NCBI RefSeq assembly: GCF_002007105.1 | Contig: NZ_MVBC01000011.1 | Coordinates: 62,001-126,000 of the forward strand | DNA: 64,000 nt | Reading direction: 5' to 3' | Source of the DNA: Hymenobacter sp. CRA2 | GTDB lineage: Bacteria > Bacteroidota > Bacteroidia > Cytophagales > Hymenobacteraceae | Shown: piece after piece, positions 63,262 through 64,000 of the stretch | Numbering within the stretch: the stretch's first letter is position 1 | Layout: each line of letters starts with the position of its first letter | Translations under genes and position numbers: made by a program | The notes under the pieces: model-generated | The model's input: only the letters and a program-made list of their open reading frames with translations | What the model was told of the DNA's origin: nothing | Database searches by the model: none

Positions 63262-63789
63262 CTAGTCAGATGCATTCTGCTTTAAAATCTCCTCAACCTC
63301 TTTTTCTGCTTTATCAAGACGCTTTTTAGTGTCAACCTCCGCCCACTTGTTGTAATTGTCGAAAGCACGGACGCACACGTAAAGAGCACCAAGAATTGCA
63401 ATGAGGGCCACGTACAGGTCACCATTTGTTGCCAAGCGGTTTAAGGCAATATATGCTGTTGCAGCAGCCGCGCCTAGTTCAATGCTGGCGTAGATAAAGC
63501 GCGCTTTTTCACGCAGAACGTAGAATAGAAAACCAGTAATCATAAGAGTGCCTACAATTCCTAATCTGCCTGCTACGGTAGTAGCAAGGGTAACATCTCC
63601 TGATGTTACCTTTTGGAAAAGTATATAGCAAGTGCCCGCAGCGGTGGCGACAACCAAGCATGCTGCAAGGATGGATATAAATAATAGCGTACCGTCTATG
63701 TGCCCATCGAATGATTTCAGGTATGCCATTACAACCTTTTGGCCCTTCTCAGGCAAGTCATCTATTGTAACGTAGTCCTCGATCTTCAT
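63262..63789 (-). CDS. Hypothetical four-helix membrane protein
   Basis: This 175-residue protein has no signal peptide and about four membrane segments (TLLFISILAACLVVATAAGT, VAGRLGIVGTLMITGFLFYV, IELGAAAATAYIALNRLA, LYVALIAILGALYVCVRAFD), with a short acidic N-terminus and a charged C-terminal helix (KKRLDKAEKEVEEILKQN). Codons are clearly less GC-rich than in the rest of the window, which suggests later arrival by transfer. The ATG at 63789 starts a clean frame. It stands beyond the palindromes of the regulator. I do not recognise the family. Confidence 0.7.
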   Translation of the reverse strand: MKIEDYVTIDDLPEKGQKVVMAYLKSFDGHIDGTLLFISILAACLVVATAAGTCYILFQKVTSGDVTLATTVAGRLGIVGTLMITGFLFYVLREKARFIYASIELGAAAATAYIALNRLATNGDLYVALIAILGALYVCVRAFDNYNKWAEVDTKKRLDKAEKEVEEILKQNASD

Positions 63790-63951
63790 TGATTTATTTT
63801 TTCACTAGAGGTGATTTTACTCCAATACTAAGCAAAGACTGGAAGGACTTGGAAATCCAAAACCACTCTAGCCGCGCCGCTCTGCACACCACATTTCCCC
63901 TAATCCACGTTGAAAGCAGCCAAAAGCCCGCAACCCGCGGGCATTTTTCCC

Positions 63952-63959
63952 TACTTTTG
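63952..63959 (+). promoter_or_regulatory. Promoter -7 box for a gene beyond the right edge
   Basis: TACTTTTG fits the TAnnTTTG pattern 41 nt from the window end, pointing right. The stretch 63790-63951 has no confident gene. Confidence 0.35.
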
Positions 63960-64000
63960 ACCAGACCCGGTCCCACCCAGGCCCGGCTTTCCCGCAACGC

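Noticed and set aside
63794-63997. Minus-strand frame at the right edge
   Set aside because: It does not resemble a protein, and a promoter-like box on the other strand lies inside it.

Overview
The window is GC-rich chromosomal DNA from a member of the Bacteroidota, most likely a Hymenobacter-like genus of the Cytophagales (the genus is my inference). The evidence is a cargo protein with a type IX secretion sorting domain, a short primary sigma factor without region 1.1, many upstream boxes of the TAnnTTTG type instead of a classical -10, genes with little or no Shine-Dalgarno sequence, a bacillithiol deacetylase, a histone H1-like Lys/Ala protein and a topoisomerase IV-type subunit A.

Layout. 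1-1240: the 3' end of a surface protein, then a decayed stretch with two gene remnants and a very strong hairpin. 1437-6000: a kaiC-kaiB-kaiB-histidine kinase-response regulator operon (a KaiBC system without kaiA), closed by a terminator. 6527-13386: topoisomerase subunit A, two TPR proteins, and an L,D-transpeptidase gene broken by a frameshift. 13518-20523: translation genes (thrS, infC, rpmI, rplT, rpsO) with a tRNA-Met, an SRPBCC protein and an LptF/LptG-type permease. 20701-30181: housekeeping genes (pnp, rpoD, trxB, an M23/LysM peptidase, bshB1, map, accC). 30574-36371: two secreted glycoside hydrolases; the second is modular and carries a T9SS sorting domain. 36372-36807: a 25-bp hairpin followed by a degenerate 21-bp tandem array. 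36808-50671: a minus-strand exopolysaccharide locus with a sugar transferase, TolC-like protein, Wzc-like co-polymerase, Wzy-like polymerase, five further glycosyltransferases, a GT14 enzyme and a Wzx-like flippase. 50772-54403: a receiver protein and a hybrid histidine kinase. 54748-60840: an alpha-oxoamine synthase, an Hc1-like histone, tyrS, a GT39 transferase and holA. 60841-64000: repetitive elements, a SUFU-domain protein, a small Ala-rich protein, an XRE-type regulator with twin palindromes upstream, and a less GC-rich membrane protein.

How the parts work together. The Kai operon looks like a complete sensory or timing module, with ATPase/kinase, fold-switching partners, a PAS kinase and an output receiver. 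The polysaccharide locus runs from initiation by the sugar transferase through assembly, flipping and polymerisation, and its first three genes are translationally coupled by ATGA overlaps. The adjacent secreted hydrolases may remodel that or another polymer, but this rests only on proximity. The most unusual features are the Kai operon, the indel-free 21-bp array, the repeat-derived C-terminus of the Wzy protein, and the twin palindromes before the regulator near the right end.
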